A DNA stretch of 64,000 nt from Streptomyces sp. NBC_00247. Lineage in GTDB: Bacteria > Actinomycetota > Actinomycetes > Streptomycetales > Streptomycetaceae. The notes under the pieces were generated by a model. It did not search any database. It was not told where the DNA came from and saw only the letters and a list, made by a program, of their open reading frames with translations. The stretch covers positions 3,988,001 to 4,052,000 of the forward strand of contig NZ_CP108093.1 of NCBI RefSeq assembly GCF_036188265.1, read 5' to 3'. Both the position numbers and the translations under genes were made by a program. This document shows positions 48,357-57,277 of this stretch, piece after piece. Numbering within the stretch: position 1 is the stretch's first letter; each line of letters starts with the position of its first letter.

Positions 48357-49604
48357 TCAGCCCAGGGTGACCGGGAGTGCGAAGAGGTCGTTCTGGGTCA
48401 CGATCGGCTTGTTCCGCAGCTCGGTGGCGGGGACCGCGAGCTCCAGATCCGGGAAGCGGGCGTAGAGCGCGGGGAGCGCGACGGCCGCCTCCAGCCGGGA
48501 GAGCGCGGCACCCGGGCAGATGTGCGGACCGTGGCCGAAGGAGAGGTGGCGGTTGGGGGAGCGGGTGAGGTCGAACTCCGCCGCGTCCGGGCCCCACTGC
48601 TTCTCGTCCAGGCTGAGCGCGGCGAACGAGACCATCAGACCCTCGCCCTTCGGCAGCACCCGGTCGCCGATGGTGATGTCCTCGGTGGCGAAGCGGATCA
48701 GGACGTGCGAGGTCGGCGAGGACCAGCGCAGCGTCTCCTCGATCGCGCCCTCCCAGGTCGCCCCGCCGGAGAGCACCAGCGCGCGCTGCTCGGGGTGGGT
48801 CTGGAGGGCGACGACGGTGTTGACGATGAGGCTGATGGTGGTCTCGTGACCGGCGGCGATGATCAGCTTCAGGGTGTTGAGGATCTCGTCGTCGGTGAGG
48901 CGGTCGCCGTCCTCGGAGGCGTTCAGCAGCGCACCGGTCAGGTCGTCGGCCGGGGACTCCTTCTTCTCGTCCAGGATGCGCGTGAACAGGCTGTGGATGT
49001 CCCCCATCACCTGCGGGACCTCGGCCGGCGGCGTCAGGTTGGAGAAGAACTTGTCGAAGAGCTCCTTCATCCGGGGCAGGTCCTCGGTGCCGATGCCCAT
49101 CAGCTCGCTGATGACGTTCATCGGCAGCGGGTAGGCGAACTCGGCCTTCAGGTCGACGCTCGCGCCCGCCGGGTGCCCGGCGAGCCGGTCCAGCAGCTCG
49201 TCGGTACGGGCCTGGATGCCCTCGCGGAGCCGCTCCACCCGGCGCACGGTCAGCGCCTGCGCGACCAGACCGCGCAGTCGGCGGTGCTCGGCGCCGTCCG
49301 ACGTCAGCATGGTCTTCCCGGGGTTGACCAGGCCGATCAGCGGCCAGTCGGCGGCGATCTCGCCCCGCTGCCAGGCGTTCCAGACGTCGATGTCCTTCAC
49401 CAGGCGCGGGTCCGTGAGGGCCGCCTTCGCCTCGGCGTGGTGGGTGACGGCGTAGATGTGGACCCCTCCGGGCAGCTCCACCGGAACGAGCGGACCGGCC
49501 GCGTGCAGCCGGGCGCTCTCGCCCCTGAGATCGCCGACGAACATGTCGAGGACGACGCGCTCGTCGTCGCGGGCGCCGGTCGGGTCGGTGGTCGTCACGG
49601 TCAC
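48357..49604 (-). CDS. Conservon-linked cytochrome P450 (CYP156-like)
   Basis: The 415-aa P450 has the oxygen-binding I-helix LIIAAGHETTISLIVNTVVA, a normal K-helix ExxR (AIEETLRWSSPTSHVLIR) and the heme-binding loop SFGHGPHICPGAALSRLEAA with its cysteine near residue 361. GTG 49604 overlaps the stop of the upstream P450 gene (GTGA), so translation is coupled. It is the last gene of the conservon operon. P450 pairs of CYP156 and CYP157 type are known beside conservons. Whether it acts on a small molecule or in the signalling complex itself is unknown. Confidence 0.85.
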   Translation of the reverse strand: MTVTTTDPTGARDDERVVLDMFVGDLRGESARLHAAGPLVPVELPGGVHIYAVTHHAEAKAALTDPRLVKDIDVWNAWQRGEIAADWPLIGLVNPGKTMLTSDGAEHRRLRGLVAQALTVRRVERLREGIQARTDELLDRLAGHPAGASVDLKAEFAYPLPMNVISELMGIGTEDLPRMKELFDKFFSNLTPPAEVPQVMGDIHSLFTRILDEKKESPADDLTGALLNASEDGDRLTDDEILNTLKLIIAAGHETTISLIVNTVVALQTHPEQRALVLSGGATWEGAIEETLRWSSPTSHVLIRFATEDITIGDRVLPKGEGLMVSFAALSLDEKQWGPDAAEFDLTRSPNRHLSFGHGPHICPGAALSRLEAAVALPALYARFPDLELAVPATELRNKPIVTQNDLFALPVTLG

Positions 49605-50860
49605 CGCGTGCCTCCAAGGGCGGGAGTGGGAGTGAAGCGGACGGGCAGCTCCGTCAACCCGCGCAGCCACGGGGACGGGCGCCGGGTCAGGTCCTCCGCC
49701 CGGACCGAGAGATCGACGTCGGGAAGCCGGTCGAGGATCGCCTCGATCCCGGTACGGGCGATGATCTCGGCGGTCTCCTGGGCGGGGAACGGGCAGCGGT
49801 GCTCGCCGTGGCCGAAGGAGAGGAAGGCGTTGTTGCCGCCGGTGAGGGCGGAGCCGTCGGTACGGACCTGGGGGTCGGCGTTGGCGGCGGCGACCCCGAG
49901 GATCAGCAGGTCACCGGCTTGGATGTGCTTGCCGCCGAGGTGGGTGTCGCGGCTCGCCCAGCGGCCGGCCACGTTCTGCGTGGGGGTGTCCTCCCACAGC
50001 ACCTCGTTCATCGCCTCGGCGACGCTGTGCCGGCCGCCGGAGAGCGAGGCGGCGAACCGGTCGTCGGTGAGCATCAGCCGCAGCGAGTTGCCGATCCAGT
50101 CGGCGGTCGGCTGGTGCGCGGCGGCCATCATGACCATGAGGTCCCGGGAGACCTCGTCGTCGGTGAACTCGCCGGCGTCGGCGAGCATCCGCGACGGTAC
50201 GTCGTCCTCGGGTTCGGCGGACCGCTCGGCCACCAGACCGATGACGGAACCGGCGATGTGGCGCTGCCCGGCGAGAGCGTCCGGACCGCCGTTGATCATG
50301 TCGTTCATCGCCTTGACGAGGGCGGGGCCCGCCTCGTCCGGGAAGCCGAACAGCTTGGCGAGGACCCGGACGGGCAGCAGCATCGCGTACTCCGCGATCA
50401 GGTCACAACTGCCCGCGGAGCAGAAGCCGTCGATCAGCTCGTCCGCGAACGCCTCGGTGTACTTGCGGAGTTCGAAGGGATCGGCGCCCTCAAGTGCCGA
50501 ACTGATCACCTGCGAACGGCGGCTGTGCCGCTCGCCGACGGTGTACAGGATCGACGGCTGGTCCTTGCTGATCATCGGGTGCAGGGGCCAGTCGGCGGGG
50601 ATGCCCGGCCACTGGTTCCAGATCTGCGAGTCCCGGGTGAACAGCGCCGGGTCGGTGGTGACCTGGTGAAGTTCGCGGTAGCCGAGGACGAGCCAGGCCG
50701 GTACGTCCCCGGGCAGCACGATCGGCGCCACCGGCCCGTGGTCCCGGCGGACCTCCCGGTACAGCTGGTGCGGTTCGGTGGCGAACCGGGGCCCGGACAG
50801 CGGTACGGGACCGGGGTCCTTGGCCGCGCCCTGGCCGTGGTCGACGGGACACGCGTTCAC
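49601..50860 (-). CDS. Cytochrome P450 lacking the ExxR motif (CYP157-like)
   Basis: The 419-aa protein has a typical heme loop FLSFGHGEHRCPFPAQETAE with its cysteine near residue 355, and overall P450 layout. The K-helix reads SVAEAMNEVLWEDTPTQNVA, so the near-universal ExxR is replaced by ExxW. The I-helix is MMAAAHQPTADWIGN, without the usual acidic-residue/threonine pair. CYP157 enzymes are known to lack ExxR. GTG 50860 overlaps the cvnD stop (GTGA) and its own stop overlaps the next P450 start. It probably works with the GTPase in the conservon. Confidence 0.87.
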   Translation of the reverse strand: MNACPVDHGQGAAKDPGPVPLSGPRFATEPHQLYREVRRDHGPVAPIVLPGDVPAWLVLGYRELHQVTTDPALFTRDSQIWNQWPGIPADWPLHPMISKDQPSILYTVGERHSRRSQVISSALEGADPFELRKYTEAFADELIDGFCSAGSCDLIAEYAMLLPVRVLAKLFGFPDEAGPALVKAMNDMINGGPDALAGQRHIAGSVIGLVAERSAEPEDDVPSRMLADAGEFTDDEVSRDLMVMMAAAHQPTADWIGNSLRLMLTDDRFAASLSGGRHSVAEAMNEVLWEDTPTQNVAGRWASRDTHLGGKHIQAGDLLILGVAAANADPQVRTDGSALTGGNNAFLSFGHGEHRCPFPAQETAEIIARTGIEAILDRLPDVDLSVRAEDLTRRPSPWLRGLTELPVRFTPTPALGGTR

Positions 50861-51513
50861 GAGGGGGTCTCCGAGGTTCTGCCGGCCGCCTCGGGGGCGC
50901 CCGCGAGCGCCCCTTCCGGAGTCCGGGCGCGGGCGGCGGACAGCGCGTGGAGGTGCTCGACCAGCGTGATCAGGACGTACTTGCTGGACGACCGGTCGCG
51001 GGCGTCGCACTCCACCAGCGGCACGTCCTCCGACAGGTCGAGGGCGTCACGGATCTGCTGCTCGGTGTGGAGCGGACCACCGAAGTCGTTGCACGCCACG
51101 ATGAACGGCGTGCCGTGGTGCTCCAGGCGGTCGATGGCGTACCAGGAGTCCGCGAGCCGACGGGTGTCGACCAGCACGACGGCCCCCAGCGTGCCGGAGA
51201 AGAGCCGGTCCCACAGGAACCAGAAGCGCTCCTGGCCGGGCGCCCCGAAGAGGTACAGCACCGAGCGTTCGTCCAGCGTGATGCGGCCGAAGTCGAAGGC
51301 CACCGTGGTGGACGCCTTCGACTGCACACCGTCGAGGTGATCGACGGCCTCGCCCGCGCGCGTCATCGTCTCCTCCGTGTTGAGCGGACGTATCTCGCTC
51401 ACGGAACGGACCATGGTCGTCTTGCCCACGCCGAATCCGCCGACGACGACGATCTTCAGTCCGTTGTCGGCCGTCGCCCGAAGGGCGGCGCGGTCAGAGG
51501 TTGCGGAGTCCAA
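50857..51513 (-). CDS. cvnD: Conservon Ras-like GTPase CvnD
   Basis: The 218-aa GTPase has a P-loop (KIVVVGGFGVGKTTMVRSVS), switch region ETMTRAGEAVDHLD, G3-like LYLFGAPGQERFWFLWDRLF, and G4-like FIVACNDFGGPL in place of NKxD, all normal for actinomycete CvnD/MglA-like proteins. It would cycle GTP under control of CvnA-CvnC at the membrane. The TTG start at 51513 lies 20 bp inside the cvnC gene. An upstream in-frame start is possible. The downstream P450 is coupled to it. Confidence 0.9.
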   Translation of the reverse strand: MDSATSDRAALRATADNGLKIVVVGGFGVGKTTMVRSVSEIRPLNTEETMTRAGEAVDHLDGVQSKASTTVAFDFGRITLDERSVLYLFGAPGQERFWFLWDRLFSGTLGAVVLVDTRRLADSWYAIDRLEHHGTPFIVACNDFGGPLHTEQQIRDALDLSEDVPLVECDARDRSSSKYVLITLVEHLHALSAARARTPEGALAGAPEAAGRTSETPS

Positions 51514-51865
51514 CGAGCACCTGTTCCAGGATGTCGGGGTCGGGGAGCCGGTCCGCGACACGGGCGGTACGGGGGTGGCGTGCGCTGATCCGGCCGGTGT
51601 CGAGCATGTCGCCGAGCATGATGCGGATGATGCCGACCGGCAGTTTCAGGGTCGCGGCGATCTCCACCACGGCGGTGGGGCGCTCGCACATCCGCAGGAT
51701 CGCGACGTGCTCCGACTGCATGCCGGGGGCCGGCTCGCACTCGGAGACGACGAGCGTCACCAGGTCGAAGGTGTCGGAGTCCGTCCGGCTGCGGCCACCG
51801 GTGAGGGTGTAGAGCCGGTCGGGGGAGTCGTCACGACCGGGGCGGGGGCGCGGCACCGGGGGCAT
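51494..51865 (-). CDS. cvnC: Conservon DUF742 protein CvnC
   Basis: The 123-aa protein matches DUF742 (RLYTLTGGRSRTDSDTFDLV, then TLVVSECEPAPGMQSEHVAI and VGIIRIMLGDMLDTGRISAR), a winged-helix-like domain. In conservons it sits between the Roadblock protein and the GTPase, and it is thought to link them in a membrane complex. Its ATG overlaps the cvnB stop by one base (TGATG). Confidence 0.93.
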   Translation of the reverse strand: MPPVPRPRPGRDDSPDRLYTLTGGRSRTDSDTFDLVTLVVSECEPAPGMQSEHVAILRMCERPTAVVEIAATLKLPVGIIRIMLGDMLDTGRISARHPRTARVADRLPDPDILEQVLVGLRNL

Positions 51866-52311
51866 CAGCCGGCGGTTCCGGTGCCGGCGTCCGACCCGTC
51901 GGGCGAGGCGGCGGACTCGCGGGGCGGGGCGACGAGGTGCTCGCCGAGCTGCTCGACCAGCTCGCTCATGTTGTGGCCGACGAGGCCCACGTCGGAGTCC
52001 TCGGCGGCGACGACCGCCAGATGGGCGCCCGTACCGGCCTCCACGATGAACAGCACCCCGCCGTAGAACTCCGCCATCGCGGACCGTACGCCGCCGGTGC
52101 CGTCACCGAACTCGACGGACGCGCCGTGCGAGAGGCTCTGGATGCCCGCGGAGATCGCGGCGAGCTGGTCGGCCTGGTCCACGGAGAGCTCGGGGGTGCG
52201 GCACAGCTTCAGGCCGTCCCGGGAGAGCACGAGCGCGTGCCGGGCGCCTGGAGTGCGTTCGAGCAGCCCCTCCAGCAGCCAGTTCAGCTTCTCGTCGGTG
52301 GTCGCGGTCAT
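51865..52311 (-). CDS. cvnB: Conservon Roadblock/LC7 protein CvnB
   Basis: The 148-aa protein has a Roadblock/LC7 domain (LNWLLEGLLERTPGARHALV, then LAAISAGIQSLSHGASVEFG and FIVEAGTGAHLAVVAAEDSD). Such domains act as GTPase-activating or adaptor subunits; here the partner is CvnD. A Ser/Asp/Gly-rich tail follows. Its start overlaps the cvnA stop (ATGA). Confidence 0.93.
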   Translation of the reverse strand: MTATTDEKLNWLLEGLLERTPGARHALVLSRDGLKLCRTPELSVDQADQLAAISAGIQSLSHGASVEFGDGTGGVRSAMAEFYGGVLFIVEAGTGAHLAVVAAEDSDVGLVGHNMSELVEQLGEHLVAPPRESAASPDGSDAGTGTAG

Positions 52312-53960
52312 CGGGTGTTGCCTTCCGGGAGGGTTACGTTGGCCCGTACTGCCTGGCTGAAGGTGGAGAAGCGCTCGGCCTGCCTCTTGGCGACGTCGGC
52401 CCGCTCCCGGGGGGTGGCGGAGTCGACGGGGGCGGTGGCCGCCGCCCGGGACTCGGCTGCGGCGAAGGTGCGCCCGCGGCGGCGCCGGGGCAGCCCGCTC
52501 TCGCCGAACTTCGGGAAGGAGCCGGTCGATTCGGCCTCGGACTCGGCGGCCGGACCGGGGGCGGCGGCGGCTTCGGACCCGGTGGCAGGTGAGGGCGTGG
52601 CGGGCTCGGGCTCAGGGGTTCCGGCCGCCGTGCCGGCGACGGTCGTGGGACCGGCCTCCGCGGTGTCCACGCCCGGCCGGGCGTCGCCCTCGTGGGAGGC
52701 CGCCGCGGAGTGGGCGGGCTCCGGTTCGGGCGTACGGGGCTTCGGTACCACCGCCGGGAGCGACGGGGTCGCGGCCCCCTGCGGGGTACGGGAGATGAGT
52801 TCCTGGGGCAGCATCAGCAGGGCGCCGGTCCCGCCGCGCGCGGAAGGCCGGAAGGACACCCGCAGGCCGTGCTTGCGGGCGAGGCGGCCGACGACGGCGA
52901 GGCCGAGGCGGGTACCGGAGAGTGCGGTGAAGCTCCGGTCGTCCGGGGAGACGGCCTGTTCGGCACGGCGGAGCTGTACGTCGCTCATGACGAGCCCGCT
53001 GTCCTCCACGGTGATCACCACACCGGCCGGTACCTCTTCGACGTACACGTGCACTTCCGCGGTGGGCGGCGAGAAGTTGGCAGCGTTGTCGAGGAGTTCC
53101 GCGAGCGCGTGCATGACGCCCTCGGCCGCGTGCCCGGCGATGGCCACGTCGCTGGTCGAGTGCAGCCGGATGCGCCGGTAGCCGCTGATACGGCCCATCG
53201 CGCCACGCAGGATGGACTCCATCACGATCGGCCGCGCCCACCGGCGCCCGGAGCGCGCACCGGTCAGCACGGCGACGGAGTCGGCGAGCCGGCCCGCCTG
53301 GGCGGTCCGGTGGTCCAGGTGGAGAAGGTCGCCGAGGACGTTCTCGTCGGAGTGCCGGTTCTCCATCTCCCGCAGGTCGGCCAGCATGCTGGTGGCGAGC
53401 GCCTGCATCCGGCTCGCCGCGTTGGCGCCCGTCGAGAGGGCGGCGGACCGCTCCCGCTCGGCCTGGGCGAGACGGGCCGTCAGGGCGGCCTTCTCGCCCG
53501 CGAAGCGTTCCCGGTCGGCCTCGTTCTCGGCCGCGCGCCGGTCGGTCTCGGCGGCCAGCCGCTCCTTGGCCGCAGCCGCCTCGGCGGTGGCCCGGGCGAG
53601 CGCGGTGGCCGCCTCGGAGGCGGCGCGGGTGGCCTCGGCGCGGGAGGTGGCCTTGATCCGGGCGGCCTCCGCGGTGAAGCGCTGCGCGTCGGCGGAGGCG
53701 GACGACACCAGGCGGGTGGTGTCGTCGGTGAACCTCCGGCTGTCGGCCGCCCGGGCCTCGCGCAGTGCCCGTGCGGTGCCCAGGGCGTGGGCGGCGACGG
53801 TCACGGCCACGGTCAGCGCAACGGCCGCCGCACCCGCCCCCCAGGCCAGAGGGGTCCGCACCGAGACGGGGGCAACGGCGGTGGCCCATACGCACAACGA
53901 GCCTGAGACGACTGCCGACACCAGCGCGGTGAGCGCGGTCGACCGGGTTGAGGGGCGCAA
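52308..53960 (-). CDS. cvnA: Conservon membrane sensor ATPase CvnA
   Basis: TTG 53960 is chosen because AAGGA lies 6 nt upstream; it gives 550 aa. Two membrane segments are near the N-terminus (TALTALVSAVVSGSLCVWAT and GAGAAAVALTVAVTVAAHAL). A long Ala/Glu/Arg coiled coil follows, then a histidine-kinase-type ATPase domain (HALAELLDNAANFSPPTAEV with the N box, VITVEDSGLVMSD, GLAVVGRLARKHGLRVSF). The phospho-accepting histidine region looks atypical, as in other CvnA proteins, and the last 150 residues are Pro/Ala/Glu-rich and disordered. It would sense a signal and steer CvnB-D. A GTG at 54098 is an alternative start. Confidence 0.9.
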   Translation of the reverse strand: MRPSTRSTALTALVSAVVSGSLCVWATAVAPVSVRTPLAWGAGAAAVALTVAVTVAAHALGTARALREARAADSRRFTDDTTRLVSSASADAQRFTAEAARIKATSRAEATRAASEAATALARATAEAAAAKERLAAETDRRAAENEADRERFAGEKAALTARLAQAERERSAALSTGANAASRMQALATSMLADLREMENRHSDENVLGDLLHLDHRTAQAGRLADSVAVLTGARSGRRWARPIVMESILRGAMGRISGYRRIRLHSTSDVAIAGHAAEGVMHALAELLDNAANFSPPTAEVHVYVEEVPAGVVITVEDSGLVMSDVQLRRAEQAVSPDDRSFTALSGTRLGLAVVGRLARKHGLRVSFRPSARGGTGALLMLPQELISRTPQGAATPSLPAVVPKPRTPEPEPAHSAAASHEGDARPGVDTAEAGPTTVAGTAAGTPEPEPATPSPATGSEAAAAPGPAAESEAESTGSFPKFGESGLPRRRRGRTFAAAESRAAATAPVDSATPRERADVAKRQAERFSTFSQAVRANVTLPEGNTR

Positions 53961-54166
53961 TCGGAGTCCTTGGGGCGGACGGCACGGGCGGCGCCGACCG
54001 GTCGGGGCGACGCTCGCCGGCCGGGCGGGCGAAGCTGGTCGGGACGCCGACCGGTCGGGCGGCGCGGCGGACGCTGCGAGTGGGGGCGGTCGGGACACGG
54101 CTTTCGTCGCGGAGAGTGAGTGGGCCGTAACAACTGGAGCTGATTGTTCCAGCGCAAGTCGTGCTC

Positions 54167-54172
54167 ACTATA
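54167..54172 (-). promoter_or_regulatory. Possible -10 element of the conservon operon
   Basis: tatagt on the minus strand lies in an A/T-rich part of the 335-bp gap between divergent cvnA and the FAD/Fe-S gene, about 200 bp before the chosen cvnA start. No good -35 is visible, so this is tentative. Confidence 0.35.
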
Positions 54173-54295
54173 GGAGAATTGAGGGTCCTTTTGGGAAGTG
54201 ACGATGGCGTTCTCTGTTCGTTCTGTGTTGTGTATGTGACCGTGCGGGTGGTGTTGTCCGAAGAGTGCACGCCCTCGCCCGGCATGCTGGTGACC

Positions 54296-57160
54296 ATGGC
54301 CGAACCGCACGCCCTCAGCGACGCCCTGGCCCGGGACCTGGCCCGGGACCTCCGCTCCGAGGTCAGGGGGGAGACCTCCTTCGACGCGACCGCCCGGGCG
54401 CTCACCACCATGGACGCCTCCAACTACCGGCGGGTCCCCCTCGGGGTCGTCGCCCCGCGCGACGCCGACGACGTCACCACCGCACTCGCCGTCTGCCGCG
54501 CCCACGGGGTGCCCGTCGTGCCGCGCGGCGGCGGCACCTCCATCGCGGGCCAGGCCACCGGTACGGGCATCGTCCTCGACCTCACCCGGCACCTGGACGC
54601 CGTCGTGGAGCTGGACCCGGAGGCCCGTACCGCCGTCGTCCAGCCCGGCGTCGTCCTGGACGACCTGCGGGCCGCCGCCGCGCCGCACGGACTGACCTTC
54701 GGGCCCGACCCGTCCACCCACGGCCGCTGCACCCTCGGCGGCATGATCGGCAACAACTCCTGCGGCGCGCACTCCGTCGCCTGGGGCACCACCGCCGACA
54801 ACGTCCACGCCCTCACCGTCGCCCGCTACGGCGGCGACACCCTGCGCCTCGGCCGGGGGTGGGGAACCGGGCCTTCCAACGCCCCCGCCGGGCTGAAGGA
54901 GTTCGTCGACCGCCACCTCGCCCCGCTCCGTACCGGCTTCCCCGACCTCCCGCGCCGCATCTCCGGGTACGCGCTCGACGCCCTGCTCCCCGAACACCCC
55001 GGCGGCCCCGACCTCGCCCGCGCCTTCTGCGGCAGCGAGGGCACCCTCGGCGTCGTCACCGAGGCCACCGTCCGGCTGGTCGAGTCGCCCCCGGCCCGCG
55101 CCCTCGCCGTCCTCGGCTACGCGGACGAGGCGGCCGCCGCCGAAGCCGCCGCCGGACTCCTCACCCACGGCCCGCTCACCGTCGAAGGCATGGCCGCCGA
55201 CCTGGTGCGCGAAACGGTCGGACTGCCCCGCGGCGGGGCCTGGCTCTTCGTGGAGACCGGCGGAGCCACCCCCGCCGAAGCCCGGGACCGCGCGACCCGG
55301 ATCGTCCGCGCCGCCGACGCGCTCGACGCGGCCGTCGTCACCGACCCCGCCGGACAACGCGCCCTGTGGCGCGTCCGCGAGGACGCCGCCGGAACCGCCA
55401 CCCGGATGCCCGACGGCACCGAGGCGTGGCCCGGCTGGGAGGACTGCGCCGTACCGCCCGCCCGGCTCGGCCCGTACCTGCGCGCGTTCCGCGCCCTGCT
55501 CGCCGAGCACGGGCTGCGCGGAACCCCGTACGGCCACTTCGGCGACGGCTGCATCCACGTCCGCGTCGACTTCGACCTCCGCACCCCCGACGGCATCGCC
55601 CGCTTCCGCCGCTTCTCCGAGGACCAGGCCCGCCTCGTCGCCGCCCACGGCGGCTCGCTCAGCGGCGAACACGGCGACGGACAGGCCCGCGCCGAACTGC
55701 TCCCGCTCATGTACGGTGCCGAACTCGTCGCTCTCTTCGGCGAGTTCAAGGACCTCTGGGACCCGTACGGCGGGATGAACCCCGGCATGCTGGTCCGCCC
55801 CGACCCGCTCGACAGCAACCTCCGCTTCGACGTCCTGCCCCGCCGCCCGGTCGACGTCGCCTTCGGATACCCCGAGGACGGCGGCGACTTCACGGCGGCG
55901 GTCAGCCGCTGCGTGGGCGTCGCCAAGTGCCGCACGACGGCGGCACCCGGCGCGGGCGTCATGTGCCCCTCCTTCCGCGCCACCGGCGAGGAGCGGCACT
56001 CCACACGCGGCCGGGCCCGGCTGCTGCACGAGATGCTCGCGGGCGAGATCGTCACCGACGGCTGGCGCTCGACGGAGGTCCGCGACGCGCTCGACCTCTG
56101 CCTCTCCTGCAAGGGCTGCCGCAGCGACTGCCCGGTCGGCGTCGACATGGCCACCTACAAAGCGGAGTTCCTGCACCACCACTACCGGGGCCGGCTCCGC
56201 CCCGCCGCGCACTACGCCATGGGCTCGCTGCCCCGCTGGCTCCGCCTCGCCGCCCCCTTCGCCCCGGTGCTCAACGCCCTGGCCCGGGTACGCCCGCTCA
56301 CCGCGCTCGCCAAACGACTGGCCGGCATCGCCCCGGAACGCCCGATCCCGGTACTGGCACGGGAGCCGTTCACCCGGTGGCCGGGGTCCGCCGACGGCGG
56401 GTCCGGTGCGGGCTCGGGCGACGAGGTCCTGCTCTGGCCCGACACCTTCACCACGTACCTCTCCCCGCAGGTCGGGCGCGCCGCCGTCCGCGTGCTGGAG
56501 TCCGCCGGGCGGACCGTACGCCACCCGGGCCCCGGGCTCTGCTGCGGACTGACCTACGTCTCCACCGGGCGCCTCGACCGCGCCCGTACCGTCATGCGGC
56601 GCACCCTGGACCGGCTCGGCACCTCACTCGGCGAGCCGCTCGGCCGCCCTCTCGTGGTCCTCGAACCGAGCTGCGCCGCCACGCTCCGCACCGACCTCCC
56701 CGAACTCCTCCCGGACGACCCGCGAGCGGCCGAACTCGCAGCGTCGGTCCGTACCTTGGCCGAGTACCTGGAGGAGTACGCCCCCGAATGGGACCCGCCC
56801 CGCCTCGACCGCGGGGCGACCGGCCAGACCCACTGCCACCAGCACGCCGTCCTCGGCGACGCCGCCGACCGCCGACTGCGCGAACGGGCCGGGCTGGAAG
56901 GCGAGCTGGTCGGTGGGTGCTGCGGGCTCGCGGGCAACTTCGGCTTCGAGAAGGGGCACTGGGGCGTCTCGGTGGCCTGTGCGCAGGAGCGACTGCTCCC
57001 CGCCGTACGGTCGGCCGCCCCCGGGGCGGAGATCCTGGCCGACGGGTTCTCCTGCCGCACCCAGTTGGAGCAGCTCGCGGGCGTACGGGCCAGGCATCTG
57101 GCGGAGGTGCTGGCGGAGGGGCTGGAGGAGGAGGGCCCGAGGAAGCTTCACCGCGGATGA
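54296..57160 (+). CDS. FAD-linked oxidase / Fe-S oxidoreductase (D-lactate or D-2-hydroxyacid dehydrogenase type)
   Basis: The 954-aa protein has an N-terminal FAD-binding oxidase domain (VPVVPRGGGTSIAGQATGTG, then PSTHGRCTLGGMIGNNSCGA) and a vanillyl-oxidase-like C-cap (GTPYGHFGDGCIHVRVDFDL, then SGEHGDGQARAELL). The Fe-S part has cysteines at CVGVAKC (near residue 539) and CLSCKGCRSDCPVGVD (near 601), and two CCG motifs (LCCGLTYVSTG and GGCCGLAGNFGFEKGHW). This is the layout of respiratory D-lactate, glycolate or D-2-hydroxyglutarate dehydrogenases of the YdiJ type. Starts at 54284 and 54290 are also in frame. Confidence 0.9.
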   Translation: MAEPHALSDALARDLARDLRSEVRGETSFDATARALTTMDASNYRRVPLGVVAPRDADDVTTALAVCRAHGVPVVPRGGGTSIAGQATGTGIVLDLTRHLDAVVELDPEARTAVVQPGVVLDDLRAAAAPHGLTFGPDPSTHGRCTLGGMIGNNSCGAHSVAWGTTADNVHALTVARYGGDTLRLGRGWGTGPSNAPAGLKEFVDRHLAPLRTGFPDLPRRISGYALDALLPEHPGGPDLARAFCGSEGTLGVVTEATVRLVESPPARALAVLGYADEAAAAEAAAGLLTHGPLTVEGMAADLVRETVGLPRGGAWLFVETGGATPAEARDRATRIVRAADALDAAVVTDPAGQRALWRVREDAAGTATRMPDGTEAWPGWEDCAVPPARLGPYLRAFRALLAEHGLRGTPYGHFGDGCIHVRVDFDLRTPDGIARFRRFSEDQARLVAAHGGSLSGEHGDGQARAELLPLMYGAELVALFGEFKDLWDPYGGMNPGMLVRPDPLDSNLRFDVLPRRPVDVAFGYPEDGGDFTAAVSRCVGVAKCRTTAAPGAGVMCPSFRATGEERHSTRGRARLLHEMLAGEIVTDGWRSTEVRDALDLCLSCKGCRSDCPVGVDMATYKAEFLHHHYRGRLRPAAHYAMGSLPRWLRLAAPFAPVLNALARVRPLTALAKRLAGIAPERPIPVLAREPFTRWPGSADGGSGAGSGDEVLLWPDTFTTYLSPQVGRAAVRVLESAGRTVRHPGPGLCCGLTYVSTGRLDRARTVMRRTLDRLGTSLGEPLGRPLVVLEPSCAATLRTDLPELLPDDPRAAELAASVRTLAEYLEEYAPEWDPPRLDRGATGQTHCHQHAVLGDAADRRLRERAGLEGELVGGCCGLAGNFGFEKGHWGVSVACAQERLLPAVRSAAPGAEILADGFSCRTQLEQLAGVRARHLAEVLAEGLEEEGPRKLHRG

Positions 57161-57277
57161 TCACACCGGGGGCCGGTGCACCTGAGTACGTGTACCCAGG
57201 CCGCACGGGTCGCTCATCCCTGACGCGGCGGGCGCGGAGTGCGCACGATGCAGTCTCCCGCGCCGAAAGAGGAATCG

